NCBI GenBank assembly: GCA_025350465.1
Contig: JANXXU010000038.1
Coordinates: 40,658 to 104,657, forward strand
Length of the DNA: 64,000 bases
Source of the DNA: Alphaproteobacteria bacterium
GTDB taxonomy: Bacteria; Pseudomonadota; Alphaproteobacteria; Micropepsales; Micropepsaceae
Direction: 5' to 3'
The translations under genes and the position numbers were made by a program. Of the stretch, positions 8,731 to 17,655 are shown piece after piece; positions within the stretch are counted from its first letter, which is position 1, and every line of letters begins with the position of its first letter. Below the pieces are notes generated by a model. That model did no database searches. It had not been told where the DNA came from and saw nothing but the letters and a program-made list of their open reading frames with translations.

Positions 8731-9948
8731 CTAGCGCAACGCAAGAGGCATGCTGGTAAAGCCGCGGAAACGCGCGCGCCTGCCGCGCTCGGGTTTAGCC
8801 GCGAGTTCATAGCGAGGAAACCGGGCGAGAAATTGCCCGAGCGCGATGCGCGCCTCGAGCCGCGCCACATTCATTCCGGCGCATTGGTGCACGCCGGCGC
8901 CGAACGCCAGATGGCGATTTGGATTGCGGGAAATATCGAAGTGGTCTGGCTCCAAGAAAGCTTCGGGATCTCGGTTGGCCCCGCCGATGCACAATGTCAC
9001 GAAGGTTCCAGCAGAGAGCGCGGCACCGCCGACCATTGCATCGCGCGTTGCGACACGATTGCCCAGTTGGTTCGAACTTTCATAGCGCAGTACCTCTTCG
9101 ATGGCCGTGCGCAGAAGATCGGGGTCAGCGATAAGGCGAGCGCGTTGGTCCGGGAAGCGCGCGAACAACTCTATGGCGTTGCCGATCAGATTTGTCGTTG
9201 TCTCGTGCCCGGCGTTGAGCAGAAAGACACAATTTTCGATCAGTTCGGCTTCACTGAGCGGTTCTCCTTCGCTCAAGATCAGCCGCGTCAGCACGTCGTG
9301 CTCCGGATCGCCGGGCTTGCGCTTGCGCTCGGCGACGAGTTGACCGAGATAGGCGTGGAAGCTGGCGAGCGCTTGTTCACCGCGCGCAAGCGCCTCCGCG
9401 GACAGTGCCGGTTCAAGCGCGCCAAGGATCGCCAGCGACCAGCCGCGCAATGGGGCGCGATCGGAATCGGGAACTGCCAGAAGATCGCCGATCACTTCGA
9501 CGGGAATCGCGCCGGCGAAATCTGCAATCGCATCCATGTTTCCGCGCCCGTCGACCTGATCGAGCAAGCGACCGACCAAGCGCACGAGCTTCGGCTCCAA
9601 CGGTGCCAGAGCTTTCGGCACCATGGCGCCCAGGATCGTGCGCCGCACGCGCGCGTGATATGGCGCATCGTTGAACACGAGGCTTGTCGTGTGATGACGG
9701 AAGAGGCGCGAGCCAATGCCGTATTTCGGGCCGAACTCCGCTTTCTTGTCGGAGCTGAACGTGGCGGCGTCTTGATAGACGGATAGCACGTCGCGATAGC
9801 GGGTTAGAAAAACGGCGCCGTCGGGCAGATGCTTCGCGGGCGCATGTTCTCGCAGCGCACAATAGGTGGGGAACGGATCGGAATAGAAATTGTCCGGCAA
9901 ATTCTTCAGGTCGAAGGTTCGCGCAATCTCCTCCGCGGCGGCCGTCAT
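8731..9948 (-). CDS. Cytochrome P450
   Basis: This 405-residue soluble bacterial P450 (class I type, needing separate ferredoxin/reductase) has all key motifs: the I-helix AGHETTTN, the K-helix ExxR (EEVLR) and the heme loop FGAGVHQCAG with ligand Cys356. The frame is open far upstream, but ATG at 9948 is chosen because it overlaps the preceding hydrolase stop as ATGA and gives the normal family length. It is the last gene of a four-gene leftward operon headed by paaG and paaZ. P450s are not part of the classical phenylacetyl-CoA pathway, so the substrate is open; an aromatic acid or a side-product of the pathway is plausible. Confidence 0.95.
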   Translation of the reverse strand: MTAAAEEIARTFDLKNLPDNFYSDPFPTYCALREHAPAKHLPDGAVFLTRYRDVLSVYQDAATFSSDKKAEFGPKYGIGSRLFRHHTTSLVFNDAPYHARVRRTILGAMVPKALAPLEPKLVRLVGRLLDQVDGRGNMDAIADFAGAIPVEVIGDLLAVPDSDRAPLRGWSLAILGALEPALSAEALARGEQALASFHAYLGQLVAERKRKPGDPEHDVLTRLILSEGEPLSEAELIENCVFLLNAGHETTTNLIGNAIELFARFPDQRARLIADPDLLRTAIEEVLRYESSNQLGNRVATRDAMVGGAALSAGTFVTLCIGGANRDPEAFLEPDHFDISRNPNRHLAFGAGVHQCAGMNVARLEARIALGQFLARFPRYELAAKPERGRRARFRGFTSMPLALR

Positions 9949-10703
9949 GCGCGGTTGCTCTCGAGCCAATTCCAAACGGTACTTGCGTTTTCGACCATCG
10001 CGTTGTGACTGAGGCCCGCCAGATCGGCGGCAGCGGGGTCGAAAATGCGAAGTTGATCGCGCGTGACCATGCGATCGGTTTCGCCACGGGCGAGATGGAC
10101 CGGCGCGTGGGCTGCGTCGATCAGCGTGCGCATGGGCGGCGCTCCAATGGAGGCTGTTGCCGGGTCGGACGCGAGGCGCCAACCGCTTTCGCCTTTGACG
10201 ATGCCAGCCTGCGCAGCCGGCGAATTCGCCTCGATATGTCCGGCAAGCCCGGAGGCTTTCAAATAGCGGGTGACGGCGTCTTCTTTGGTGTCGAGCCAAC
10301 GCACCGGTGCGGCGGCCATTTCGCCGAGCCTGGTTAACTCGTCCTGCGTCCAGACGACTTTGATCCCAAGGCCAAAGACGCGAGTCGGCGCGAGGCCAAA
10401 CCATCCCGACGCAAGTGCAAGTGCCACGACGCCACCCATCGAGTGCCCGACGACGACAATCTCGTTCCAGCCGCCTGAACTCAGCACAAGCTCGGCTACG
10501 TCCGCGGCATGAAGGCCGAGCGCGTAGCTTGCCGCGTGCGGCGAGGCGCCATGGCCGCGCAGATCGGGCGCGATCCAACTGCCCGGCCAGCGCGCGCTCA
10601 CCGTGCTGAGCATCGGTTGCCAGACGTGCCGGGTCGCACCGAGCCCGTGCAGCAGCACAAGCAGGCGTCCGCCTTCGCCGCCGCGATCCGACTCAAGCTT
10701 CAT
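9945..10703 (-). CDS. Alpha/beta-fold hydrolase
   Basis: The 252 residues show the alpha/beta-hydrolase pattern: oxyanion-hole HGLG near 19-22, DLRGHGAS near 47-54 and the nucleophile elbow GHSMGG with Ser88. The C-terminal catalytic His is probably in the SHNAMVEN segment. Substrates in this family include esters, thioesters and ring-fission products. It sits between paaZ (51 bp upstream) and the P450 (4-bp overlap), so it is part of the operon. A thioesterase or lactonase role that rescues dead-end CoA esters would make sense, but I cannot read the substrate from the sequence. Confidence 0.88.
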   Translation of the reverse strand: MKLESDRGGEGGRLLVLLHGLGATRHVWQPMLSTVSARWPGSWIAPDLRGHGASPHAASYALGLHAADVAELVLSSGGWNEIVVVGHSMGGVVALALASGWFGLAPTRVFGLGIKVVWTQDELTRLGEMAAAPVRWLDTKEDAVTRYLKASGLAGHIEANSPAAQAGIVKGESGWRLASDPATASIGAPPMRTLIDAAHAPVHLARGETDRMVTRDQLRIFDPAAADLAGLSHNAMVENASTVWNWLESNRA

Positions 10704-10754
10704 GTCTCGCGCTCTTTTGCGGCGATCGAATACCGATGCTCGCGCACCCCCTCG

Positions 10755-12779
10755 TCAAACCGCATTCATCGTCAGCAATTCGTAGGTCGCGACCGGCTCG
10801 TTGTTCTGGTTGGTCAGAGCGACTTGCCAGCGCACCTCGCCGTATTTGTCATTGCGCAGCGATTTGGATTTTGCGGTGAGCTGCACCTTGATTGCATCGC
10901 CCGGTTTTACCGGCTTCAAGAACCGTAGATTGTCCAAGCCGTAGTTCGCGAGCACCGGCCCCGGTGCCGGGTCGACGAAGAGCCCGGCGGCAAACGACAA
11001 GAGCAGATAGCCGTGTGCCACGCGCCCGCCGAAAAGCGGATTGGCAGCGGCCGCTTTCTCATCCATATGCGCGTAGAAATTATCGCCTGTGAAATGGGCG
11101 AAATGCTCGATATCCTCGAGCGTGACCGTCCGCGCATCGGTGATGAGCGTCTTGCCAAGTTCCAGCTCGCCGAAGCGCAAGCGGAAGGGATGCGGACCGT
11201 CGCGCATCTCCGGTGCACCGCTTATCCAATTGCTCGTCACCGAGGCGAGCATCCGCGGAGAACCCTGCAGAGCTGTGCGCTGCATATAATGGAATACACC
11301 GCGCAGGCCGCCCAGTTCTTCTCCGCCGCCGGCACGACCCGGCCCGCCGTGGACGAGCGCCGGAAGCGGCGAGCCATGGCCGGTTGATTCTTTGGCGCAA
11401 TCGCGATCGACGATGAGCACGCGTCCGTGAAATGCGCCGGCGCCTTCCAACACTTGCCGCGCGACCGTTGGATCGTTGGTGAAGAGCGACATCACCAACG
11501 AACCTTTGCCGCGATTGACGAGGGAGACCGCTTCAGGAACGTCGCGATAGGGCATCAGCGTCGCGACCGGCCCGAAGGCTTCGATCTCGTGAACGCGCGT
11601 TGCTTTCGCCGGTTGATCGCAGCGCAGCAGCACCGGTGATATGAAGGCACCCTTTTCGGCGTCGGCGCCGCGTACGTTCGCTTTCTGTGGGTCGCCGAAC
11701 ACGATGCGCGCCTCGCGCGACAATTCTTCGATCTTGGCGCGCACATCGTCGCGTTGAGATCTGCTGACCAGCGCTCCCATCGTCACGCCTTCGCCGCGTG
11801 GATCGCCGACGACGACTTCGGCAAGCGCCTTCTTGAGGCTTTCTTCCGTCGCATCCATCGCCGATGCGGGCACGAAGGCGCGCCGGATCGCCGTGCATTT
11901 CTGGCCGGCTTTGACCGTTATTTCGCGCACGACCTCTTTGACGAAGAGATCGAATTCGGGTGTTCCGGGCGCGGCGTCCGGTCCGAGCATCGCGGCGTTG
12001 AGCGAATCGCGCTCAGCGATGAAGCGTACGCTTTCGCGCGCAATGACGGGATGACGCGCGAGCTTTTGCGCTGTCTCCGCCGAGCCGGTGAACGAGACCA
12101 CATCCTGACCGGTCAGATGATCGAAGAGATCGCCGATCGGTCCCACGATCAGTTGCAAGGCGCCTTTGGGCAGAACATTGGCCTCGATCAGGATGCGAAA
12201 GCAGGCTTGCGCCACATACGCGCTCGCCGTCGCAGGCTTCACGATCGCGGGCACGCCGGCCAACAGCGTCGGCCCCAATTTTTCGAGCATTCCCCAAACG
12301 GGAAAATTGAACGCATTGATGTGAATGGCGGCGCCGTGAAGCGAGGTCATGACATGCTGGCCGAGGAAGGTGCCGCGTTTGGAAAGTCCTTCCAAAGGGC
12401 CGTCCAGCAGCATCGTGTCGTTGGGAAGTTCACGCCTTCCCTTGGAGGCGTAGGCGAGCAGAGTTCCGGCGCCACCTTCGATGTCGACCCAACCGTCAGA
12501 TTTCGTCGCGCCTGTTTCGTAGGAGAGTTCGTAGAGTTCTTCCTTCCGGGCCATTACCGCGTCGCCTAGCGACTTCAGAATTTTCGCGCGGTCATGGAAC
12601 GTCATCGCGCGAAGAGCGGGTCCGCCAACGCGGCGCGCGTAGTCAATCACGCCGGCGAAATCGCGAATGCCGGCGCCGACTTGCGCGATCATCTCGCCTG
12701 TCACTGCCGAGTGGATATCCGTCAGAGTTCCGGTGGGCGCGACCCAGTTATGGTGGGCGTAGCTTTGAAGGGGCTTCAT
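10755..12779 (-). CDS. paaZ: PaaZ: oxepin-CoA hydrolase / semialdehyde dehydrogenase fusion
   Basis: At 674 residues this matches the usual PaaZ length (~680) and its two-domain layout. The aldehyde-dehydrogenase domain (about 1-515) includes [17 protein letters not shown] and the nucleophile Cys in [10 protein letters not shown]. The C-terminal MaoC-type R-hydratase domain (about 530-674) includes [12 protein letters not shown] and [13 protein letters not shown]. PaaZ opens the oxepin ring and oxidises the resulting semialdehyde to 3-oxo-5,6-dehydrosuberyl-CoA. The gene lies 18 bp after paaG in a leftward operon. Both catalytic halves look intact. Confidence 0.96.
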   Translation of the reverse strand: MKPLQSYAHHNWVAPTGTLTDIHSAVTGEMIAQVGAGIRDFAGVIDYARRVGGPALRAMTFHDRAKILKSLGDAVMARKEELYELSYETGATKSDGWVDIEGGAGTLLAYASKGRRELPNDTMLLDGPLEGLSKRGTFLGQHVMTSLHGAAIHINAFNFPVWGMLEKLGPTLLAGVPAIVKPATASAYVAQACFRILIEANVLPKGALQLIVGPIGDLFDHLTGQDVVSFTGSAETAQKLARHPVIARESVRFIAERDSLNAAMLGPDAAPGTPEFDLFVKEVVREITVKAGQKCTAIRRAFVPASAMDATEESLKKALAEVVVGDPRGEGVTMGALVSRSQRDDVRAKIEELSREARIVFGDPQKANVRGADAEKGAFISPVLLRCDQPAKATRVHEIEAFGPVATLMPYRDVPEAVSLVNRGKGSLVMSLFTNDPTVARQVLEGAGAFHGRVLIVDRDCAKESTGHGSPLPALVHGGPGRAGGGEELGGLRGVFHYMQRTALQGSPRMLASVTSNWISGAPEMRDGPHPFRLRFGELELGKTLITDARTVTLEDIEHFAHFTGDNFYAHMDEKAAAANPLFGGRVAHGYLLLSFAAGLFVDPAPGPVLANYGLDNLRFLKPVKPGDAIKVQLTAKSKSLRNDKYGEVRWQVALTNQNNEPVATYELLTMNAV

Positions 12780-12797
12780 TTTAGCCTCCGCTGTCGT

Positions 12798-13589
12798 TCA
12801 GCTGCCCGTGAATTTAGGGCTGCGTTTCTCGGTGAAGGCGGCGACACCTTCGCGATAGTCGTTGGAGCGTCCGAGTTCGCGCTGCAGGTCGCGCTCGAGA
12901 TCGAGTTGCTCGTCGAGGCTTGAAAGCCAACCGCGCCGCATTGCCACCTTGATCGCGGCAAGGCCTTTGGTCGGCCCGTTCGCAAGGCGCTCGACCAATT
13001 TGTCGGTTTCCGTCTTGAGTTGGTCGTCTTCGATCACGCGCCAGATCAATCCCCAGCTTTCGGCCTTCTCGGCGCTCAGAGGTTCGCCGGTCAGAGCAAG
13101 ACCAAGGGCACGCGCATGGCCAGCAAGCCGCGGCAGGATCCAGGTGCCGCCGGAATCCGGCACGAGACCGATGTTCGAAAACGATTGAATAAAGCGCGCG
13201 CTCTTCGCGGCGATCACGATGTCGGCGGCAAAGGCGATATTCGCGCCAGCGCCGGCGGCGACGCCGTTGACGGCGCAGACGACCGGCTTGCGCAAGGCGA
13301 TCAGGCGACGGATCAAAGGATTGTAGCGGTTCTCGAGAGACTCGCCCAAGTCAACGCCGTCGCCGCCAGGCACCACCGCGCGATCGGAAAGATCTTGTCC
13401 TGCGCAGAATCCACGGCCCGCGCCGGTGATGAGCAGCACGCGTACATCGGCGCGCTTCTCGACGGCGGAAAGCGCCTCCGCCACCTCAGTGTGCATCTGC
13501 ACCGTGAAGCTGTTCAGGCGGTCGGGGCGGTTGAGGGTGAGGCGCGCGGCGCCATGCGCGATGTCAAACAAGATGGTCTCGTAGGGCAT
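12798..13589 (-). CDS. paaG: PaaG: 1,2-epoxyphenylacetyl-CoA isomerase (crotonase family)
   Basis: This 263-residue crotonase-fold protein has the acyl-CoA binding loop NGVAAGAGANIAFAAD and the PaaG-type acidic motif GLVPDSGGTW. PaaG isomerises the ring-1,2-epoxide to the oxepin form, the step between PaaABCE and PaaZ. It is the first gene of the leftward paaG-paaZ-hydrolase-P450 operon, and an operator copy lies 57 bp upstream. A close relative such as PaaB/enoyl-CoA hydratase is possible on sequence alone, but the adjacency to paaZ and paaABCDE supports PaaG. Confidence 0.92.
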   Translation of the reverse strand: MPYETILFDIAHGAARLTLNRPDRLNSFTVQMHTEVAEALSAVEKRADVRVLLITGAGRGFCAGQDLSDRAVVPGGDGVDLGESLENRYNPLIRRLIALRKPVVCAVNGVAAGAGANIAFAADIVIAAKSARFIQSFSNIGLVPDSGGTWILPRLAGHARALGLALTGEPLSAEKAESWGLIWRVIEDDQLKTETDKLVERLANGPTKGLAAIKVAMRRGWLSSLDEQLDLERDLQRELGRSNDYREGVAAFTEKRSPKFTGS

Positions 13590-13645
13590 CGCTCCACCTC
13601 CCGACGTTCGCGGGTTGGTCCCCGCTTCTCATAGGAGTATAGGCT

Positions 13646-13670
13646 TAAATAGATCGAGCGGACGATCAAT
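13646..13670 (-). promoter_or_regulatory. Operator site 3 (inverted copy) upstream of paaG
   Basis: Read on the minus strand the site starts ATTGATCGTCCGCTCGATCT and is followed by ATTTA. It matches site 1 at 19 of 25 positions. The half-sites changed together from ACCG/CGGT to ATCG/CGAT, so dyad symmetry is kept. That pattern suggests selection for protein binding rather than chance similarity. Confidence 0.65.
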
Positions 13671-13717
13671 TTGATTCCCAATCATGCGCCCAAAGCCCTG
13701 AATCGAGGCGCTGTGAG

Positions 13718-13876
13718 ATGACGGGTGACGAGGACACGCTTGCCCGCGGGGCGATCGAGCACTCGCTGTCGCAAGAAGGAATGGGCAGCGTGTGGGACAT
13801 TGAGATTGAAGACGCGCGCGAGGGGTATGCGCGGGTCGCCATGAGCGTCCGCAAGGTCGGGCGTTTTATGCCGTGA
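13718..13876 (+). pseudogene. Truncated PaaI-like thioesterase relic
   Basis: A 52-codon frame begins at ATG 13718 and ends at TGA 13876. Its translation (with LSQEGMGSVWDIEI and AREGYARVAMSVRK) resembles the N-terminal strand-helix-strand of PaaI hotdog thioesterases. It stops just before the expected NGHG/HGG active-site segment, and no continuation is visible in any frame before the paaA promoter. paaI normally accompanies paaABCDE, so the location supports a decayed copy. The match is by eye and short; a genuine small protein cannot be excluded. Confidence 0.5.
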
Positions 13877-13960
13877 CTGTACGCAACAATAAGGGCCAAG
13901 ATATCGTTGTTTCCAAAGGTAATCGCGAACAATCGGAGGGTCGGTGATAACCTCGAATTA

Positions 13961-13990
13961 ATTGACCGACCATTCGGGTTATTATATAAA
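13961..13990 (+). promoter_or_regulatory. paaA promoter with operator site 2 embedded
   Basis: TTGACC (13962-13967), a 17-bp spacer and TATAAA (13985-13990) form a near-consensus sigma-70 promoter. The operator ACCGACCATTCGGGT covers the -35 element and part of the spacer and is almost identical to site 1. This is the classical arrangement for TetR repression by promoter occlusion. Confidence 0.78.
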
Positions 13991-14020
13991 ATGTAATGTC
14001 GACGAGGGAAACTGGGCGCC

Positions 14021-15019
14021 GTGTACACAACTGAATTGGACGATAACAAAAAGAAACCGGCGACGGTGCCGAGCGCGCCGGAGGATCCTGTGCGGCTCGC
14101 AGCTTTTGAAGCGCGCGTGGCCGCGGATGATTTCATCGAGCCGAAGGACTGGATGCCCGAGGCCTATCGCAAGACATTGATCCGTCAGATTTCACAGCAC
14201 GCCCATTCCGAAATCGTCGGCATGCTGCCGGAAGGAAACTGGATCACGCGCGCGCCAAGTCTGCGGCGCAAGGCGGTGTTGCTTGCCAAAGTGCAGGACG
14301 AAGGCGGCCACGGGCTTTATCTCTATGCCGCGGCCGAGACGCTGGGAACGAGCCGCGACGAGATGATCGAGGCGCTGCATTCGGGCCGCGCGAAATATTC
14401 GACGATCTTCAACTACCCGACATTGACCTGGGCCGATATCGGCGCAATCGGCTGGCTGGTCGACGGCGCGGCGATCATGAATCAAGTGCCGCTGCAGCGC
14501 ACATCATACGGGCCTTACGCGCGCGCGATGGTGCGCATCTGCAAGGAAGAGAGCTTCCACCAGCGCCAAGGTTACGAGATCATGATGACGCTGGCCGCCG
14601 GCACGGCCGAGCAGAAACGCATGGCGCAAAGCGCGTTGGACCGATGGTGGTGGCCGTCGCTGATGATGTTCGGCCCGCCCGACGACAATTCGCCCAATTC
14701 GGCACAGTCGATGCGTTGGCGCATCAAGCGCGAAACCAACGATCAGATCCGCCAGAAATTCATCGACGTCACCGTACCTCAGGCGGAAGCGATCGACCTG
14801 CAAGTTCCCGACCCCGCGCTCAAATGGAACGAGACGCGCGGCTCCTATGATTTCGGCGAGATCGACTGGGAGGAATTCTATGCGGTGGTGCGTGGCGAAG
14901 GTCCGCTCGCGAAGGAGCGCATGAACGCGCGCGTGAAGGCGTGGGAAGAGGGGGCTTGGGTGCGCGAAGCGGCCATGGCTCATGCAGACAAGCGCCGAGT
15001 GCGCGCGGCGGCGGAGTGA
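14021..15019 (+). CDS. paaA: PaaA: catalytic subunit of phenylacetyl-CoA 1,2-epoxidase
   Basis: The 332-residue protein is the di-iron monooxygenase subunit that epoxidises the ring of phenylacetyl-CoA. The carboxylate/His ligand pairs appear as [10 protein letters not shown] and [15 protein letters not shown], and PaaA-specific stretches such as [16 protein letters not shown] are clear. The start is GTG 14021, 31 bp after the -10 element. It heads the compact paaABCDE operon, with paaB 4 bp after its stop. Length and motifs match characterised PaaA proteins. Confidence 0.97.
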   Translation: MYTTELDDNKKKPATVPSAPEDPVRLAAFEARVAADDFIEPKDWMPEAYRKTLIRQISQHAHSEIVGMLPEGNWITRAPSLRRKAVLLAKVQDEGGHGLYLYAAAETLGTSRDEMIEALHSGRAKYSTIFNYPTLTWADIGAIGWLVDGAAIMNQVPLQRTSYGPYARAMVRICKEESFHQRQGYEIMMTLAAGTAEQKRMAQSALDRWWWPSLMMFGPPDDNSPNSAQSMRWRIKRETNDQIRQKFIDVTVPQAEAIDLQVPDPALKWNETRGSYDFGEIDWEEFYAVVRGEGPLAKERMNARVKAWEEGAWVREAAMAHADKRRVRAAAE

Positions 15020-15023
15020 AGCG

Positions 15024-15308
15024 ATGAGCAAGGAATGGCCGCTGTGGGAAGTGTTCGTGCGGGCCAAGAACGGACTCGCGCATAAGCACGTTGGTAGCGT
15101 GCATGCCGCAGACGGGCGCATGGCGATCGAAGCCGCGCGCGATACTTACACGCGGCGCATGGAAGGCATCAGCCTTTGGGTCGTACCTTCGGCGTCGATC
15201 GTCGCATCGGACCCGAACGATGCGGGCGAATTGTTCGAGCCGGCAGCGGATAAGGTCTACCGTCATCCGACATTCTATTCGATCCCCGACCACATCAAGA
15301 ACATCTGA
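15024..15308 (+). CDS. paaB: PaaB: small subunit of phenylacetyl-CoA epoxidase
   Basis: This 94-residue protein has the PaaB hallmarks WPLWEVFVRAKNGLAHKHVGS near the start and SIVASDP further on. PaaB bridges or stabilises the PaaAC heterodimers and is needed for activity in vivo. ATG 15024 is used because it follows the paaA stop by 4 bp and gives the family length. Its stop codon overlaps the paaC start (TGATG). Confidence 0.95.
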   Translation: MSKEWPLWEVFVRAKNGLAHKHVGSVHAADGRMAIEAARDTYTRRMEGISLWVVPSASIVASDPNDAGELFEPAADKVYRHPTFYSIPDHIKNI

Positions 15309-16063
15309 TGAGCGACAAAGCCCTTTTCGAATATGCCTGCCGTCTCGGCGACGACAGCCTCATTCTCGGCCAACGTCTGTCGGAATGGTGCGGACATGCG
15401 CCGATGCTGGAGATCGATCTCTCGCTCGCCAATATCGGTCTCGATCTGATCGGCCAGGCGACTCATTTCCTCAAATTGGCCGGCGATGTCGAGGGGAAAG
15501 GCCGCGATGCCGACGCTCTTGCCTTTCGCCGCGACGTGCTCGATTTCCGCAACTGCCTGCTGGTCGAACAGCCGAACGGTGATTTCGCGCAAACGATCGC
15601 ACGCCAATTCCTGTTCTCGAACTGGCAGGAATTGTTATTTCGGGACCTCACGCGCTCGCGCAACGAGACCATTGCGGCGATTGCGGCCAAGGCCGTGAAG
15701 GAGGTCGCCTATCATACGCGCTTCGCAGATGAATGGATGGTTCGCCTGGGCGACGGCACCGACGAAAGCCGTGGTCGCATCGCCGCGGGGCTCGACTGGA
15801 TGTGGCGGTTCGTCGATGAACTGTTTGAAGTCGATGCGGCCATAGCGCCGCTGATTGCGGCGGGAATCGGTGCCGATGTTCGCGCATTGCGAACGGAGTG
15901 GGACGCGCGTGTTGCCAAGACATTGGCCGATGCAACCCTGGAACTACCAAAGCCGCGACGTGCGACGCTAGGTGGGCGAGCTGGACACCATTCCGAGCAC
16001 CTGGGGCATCTGCTGTCTGAAATGCAGTTCCTGCAGCGCGCCTATCCAGGCGCGACATGGTGA
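15308..16063 (+). CDS. paaC: PaaC: structural subunit of phenylacetyl-CoA epoxidase
   Basis: The 251-residue PaaC is a four-helix-bundle partner of PaaA without a functional di-iron centre. The segments LGDDSLILGQRLSEWCGHAP, NIGLDLIGQA and KEVAYHTRFADEWMVRLGDG are typical of the family. Its ATG overlaps the paaB stop and its end overlaps the paaD start, which suggests tight translational coupling within the complex. Confidence 0.96.
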   Translation: MSDKALFEYACRLGDDSLILGQRLSEWCGHAPMLEIDLSLANIGLDLIGQATHFLKLAGDVEGKGRDADALAFRRDVLDFRNCLLVEQPNGDFAQTIARQFLFSNWQELLFRDLTRSRNETIAAIAAKAVKEVAYHTRFADEWMVRLGDGTDESRGRIAAGLDWMWRFVDELFEVDAAIAPLIAAGIGADVRALRTEWDARVAKTLADATLELPKPRRATLGGRAGHHSEHLGHLLSEMQFLQRAYPGATW

Positions 16064-16545
16064 GCGCTTTGTCCGTCACCGTTTCGCTACGGGATCGCGT
16101 GCTCGAGATCCTGAGCGCTGTGCATGATCCCGAGATTCCCTGCATCTCAGTCGTCGATCTCGGCATCGTACGCGCGGTGCGCGATGGCGCGGTCGTGATC
16201 ACGCCGACCTATACCGGCTGTCCGGCGACGATCGCCATCGAGGCAAGCATCCGCGCCGCACTCGATCGCGCGGGGCTTGCGGATATGAAAATCGAAACCA
16301 CCCTCTCGCCGCCCTGGACGACGGATTGGATCAGCGAAAAGGGGAGGGAAGAGCTCCGGATCTACGGCATTGCGCCACCCCCACGGGGTGCCGCCAAGCA
16401 ATCGCTGCGCGAGCAGGCCGCGAAATGCCCGCGTTGCGGATCGTCGAGCACCGAAGAGCTCAGCCGGTTCGGCTCGACACCGTGCAAGGCGCTGCACCGC
16501 TGTCTGTCGTGCCGCGAGCCGTTCGACCTGTTCAAGTGCCACTGA
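16057..16545 (+). CDS. paaD: PaaD: Fe-S maturation factor for the epoxidase
   Basis: The 162 residues contain the MIP18/DUF59 core (VHDPEIPCISVVDLGIVRAV) and the C-terminal cysteine-rich tail special to PaaD (CPRCGSS, then CKALHRCLSC and KCH). PaaD is thought to help assemble the iron-sulfur or di-iron centres of the epoxidase system. ATG 16057 overlaps paaC by 7 bp; GTG 16060 is the alternative start. Confidence 0.93.
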   Translation: MVSALSVTVSLRDRVLEILSAVHDPEIPCISVVDLGIVRAVRDGAVVITPTYTGCPATIAIEASIRAALDRAGLADMKIETTLSPPWTTDWISEKGREELRIYGIAPPPRGAAKQSLREQAAKCPRCGSSSTEELSRFGSTPCKALHRCLSCREPFDLFKCH

Positions 16546-16549
16546 CGAC

Positions 16550-17632
16550 ATGTCGATCAACGCAGGATTCCATTCGCTCAAGATCGCCGATGTCCGCCGC
16601 GAGACCGCGGATTCGGTTTCCATTCGCTTTGAAATTCCACCATCTCTGAAAGAGGCCTTCGCCTTCGAGGCGGGTCAGCATTTGACGTTGAAGGCAGAAA
16701 TCGGCGGCGAGGATATCCGGCGCACCTATTCCGTCTGCGTCTCGCCGTTCGATGACGAGATTCGCATTGCGGTCAAGCAAATGCCGGCCGGAAAGTTTTC
16801 GTCATGGGCGAATGCCGCGCTTGCCGTCGGCCAATCGATCGACGTTCTGCCTCCGATGGGTCGTTTCGTTTTGCCGCGCGGCAATGGACCGGCACCGCAC
16901 TACGTCGCGCTGTCCGGCGGTTCGGGCATTACGCCGGTCATTTCGATTTTGAAGACCGTGCTGCAGACGAAACCGCAAAGCCGCTTCACGTTGCTGTACG
17001 GCAATCGCGACAGCGCCTCGATCATGTTTCTCGAAGAGCTGGCGGGGCTCAAGAACCGCTATCTGGATCGGCTCGAGGTCTATCATTTCCTCGAGAACGA
17101 GGCCGAGGAGATCGAGCTTTTCAACGGCAGACTCGATCGTGCCAAATGCGAGGAAGTTCTCTCTACGCTCGTCGACGTGAAGGCGAGCGACGCGTTCTTC
17201 ATCTGCGGCCCCGGGCCGATGATGGATGCCGCCGAAGGCGTGCTTCGCGCGCGCGGCGTGGCGGCCGAGAGCATCTCCATCGAACGGTTTACGACGAGCG
17301 CGTTGTCGGCCGAGCAAATCGCGCGCAATGAGGCGCTGCAACAAAAGGCGGCCGGAACGACGCTCTCAATCGTACTCGACGGCCGCCGGGCAAAGGTCAG
17401 TTTCGATGCCGCCAAAGGAAACATCTTGGAGAGCGTGCAGGCGGCGGGCTTTGCGGCGCCCTATGCCTGCAAGAGCGGTGTTTGCACGACCTGCCGGGCA
17501 AAGGTGATCTCGGGCACCGTCACCATGAAGAAGAATTACGGCCTTACCGAGCAGGAGGTGGCGCAAGGCTATGTGCTCACCTGTCAGGCTGTGCCTACGA
17601 GCGATCAGGTATCGTTGAGTTATGACGCTTAG
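16550..17632 (+). CDS. paaE: PaaE: ferredoxin-reductase subunit of the epoxidase
   Basis: The 360-residue PaaE delivers NADPH electrons to PaaA. The N-terminal FAD domain contains RRTYSVCVSP, the NAD(P) domain has SGGSGITPVISILK and FFICGPGPMMDA, and the C-terminal plant-type 2Fe-2S domain has CKSGVCTTCRAKV plus a distal Cys. ATG 16550 is chosen over upstream frame extensions because it lies 4 bp after paaD and gives the normal length. It closes the operon. Confidence 0.95.
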   Translation: MSINAGFHSLKIADVRRETADSVSIRFEIPPSLKEAFAFEAGQHLTLKAEIGGEDIRRTYSVCVSPFDDEIRIAVKQMPAGKFSSWANAALAVGQSIDVLPPMGRFVLPRGNGPAPHYVALSGGSGITPVISILKTVLQTKPQSRFTLLYGNRDSASIMFLEELAGLKNRYLDRLEVYHFLENEAEEIELFNGRLDRAKCEEVLSTLVDVKASDAFFICGPGPMMDAAEGVLRARGVAAESISIERFTTSALSAEQIARNEALQQKAAGTTLSIVLDGRRAKVSFDAAKGNILESVQAAGFAAPYACKSGVCTTCRAKVISGTVTMKKNYGLTEQEVAQGYVLTCQAVPTSDQVSLSYDA

Positions 17633-17655
17633 CGATGGGAGCCCTTAGGCGCGGA

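Noticed and set aside
8605..9786. A 393-residue plus-strand frame opposite the P450 gene
   Set aside because: The P450 motifs on the other strand are complete, and this frame has no recognisable content.
13666..14136. A 156-residue minus-strand frame covering the paaA promoter
   Set aside because: It overlaps the operator/promoter and the paaA start, and its Ser/Arg-rich translation matches nothing; the short plus-strand paaI-like frame is a better reading.
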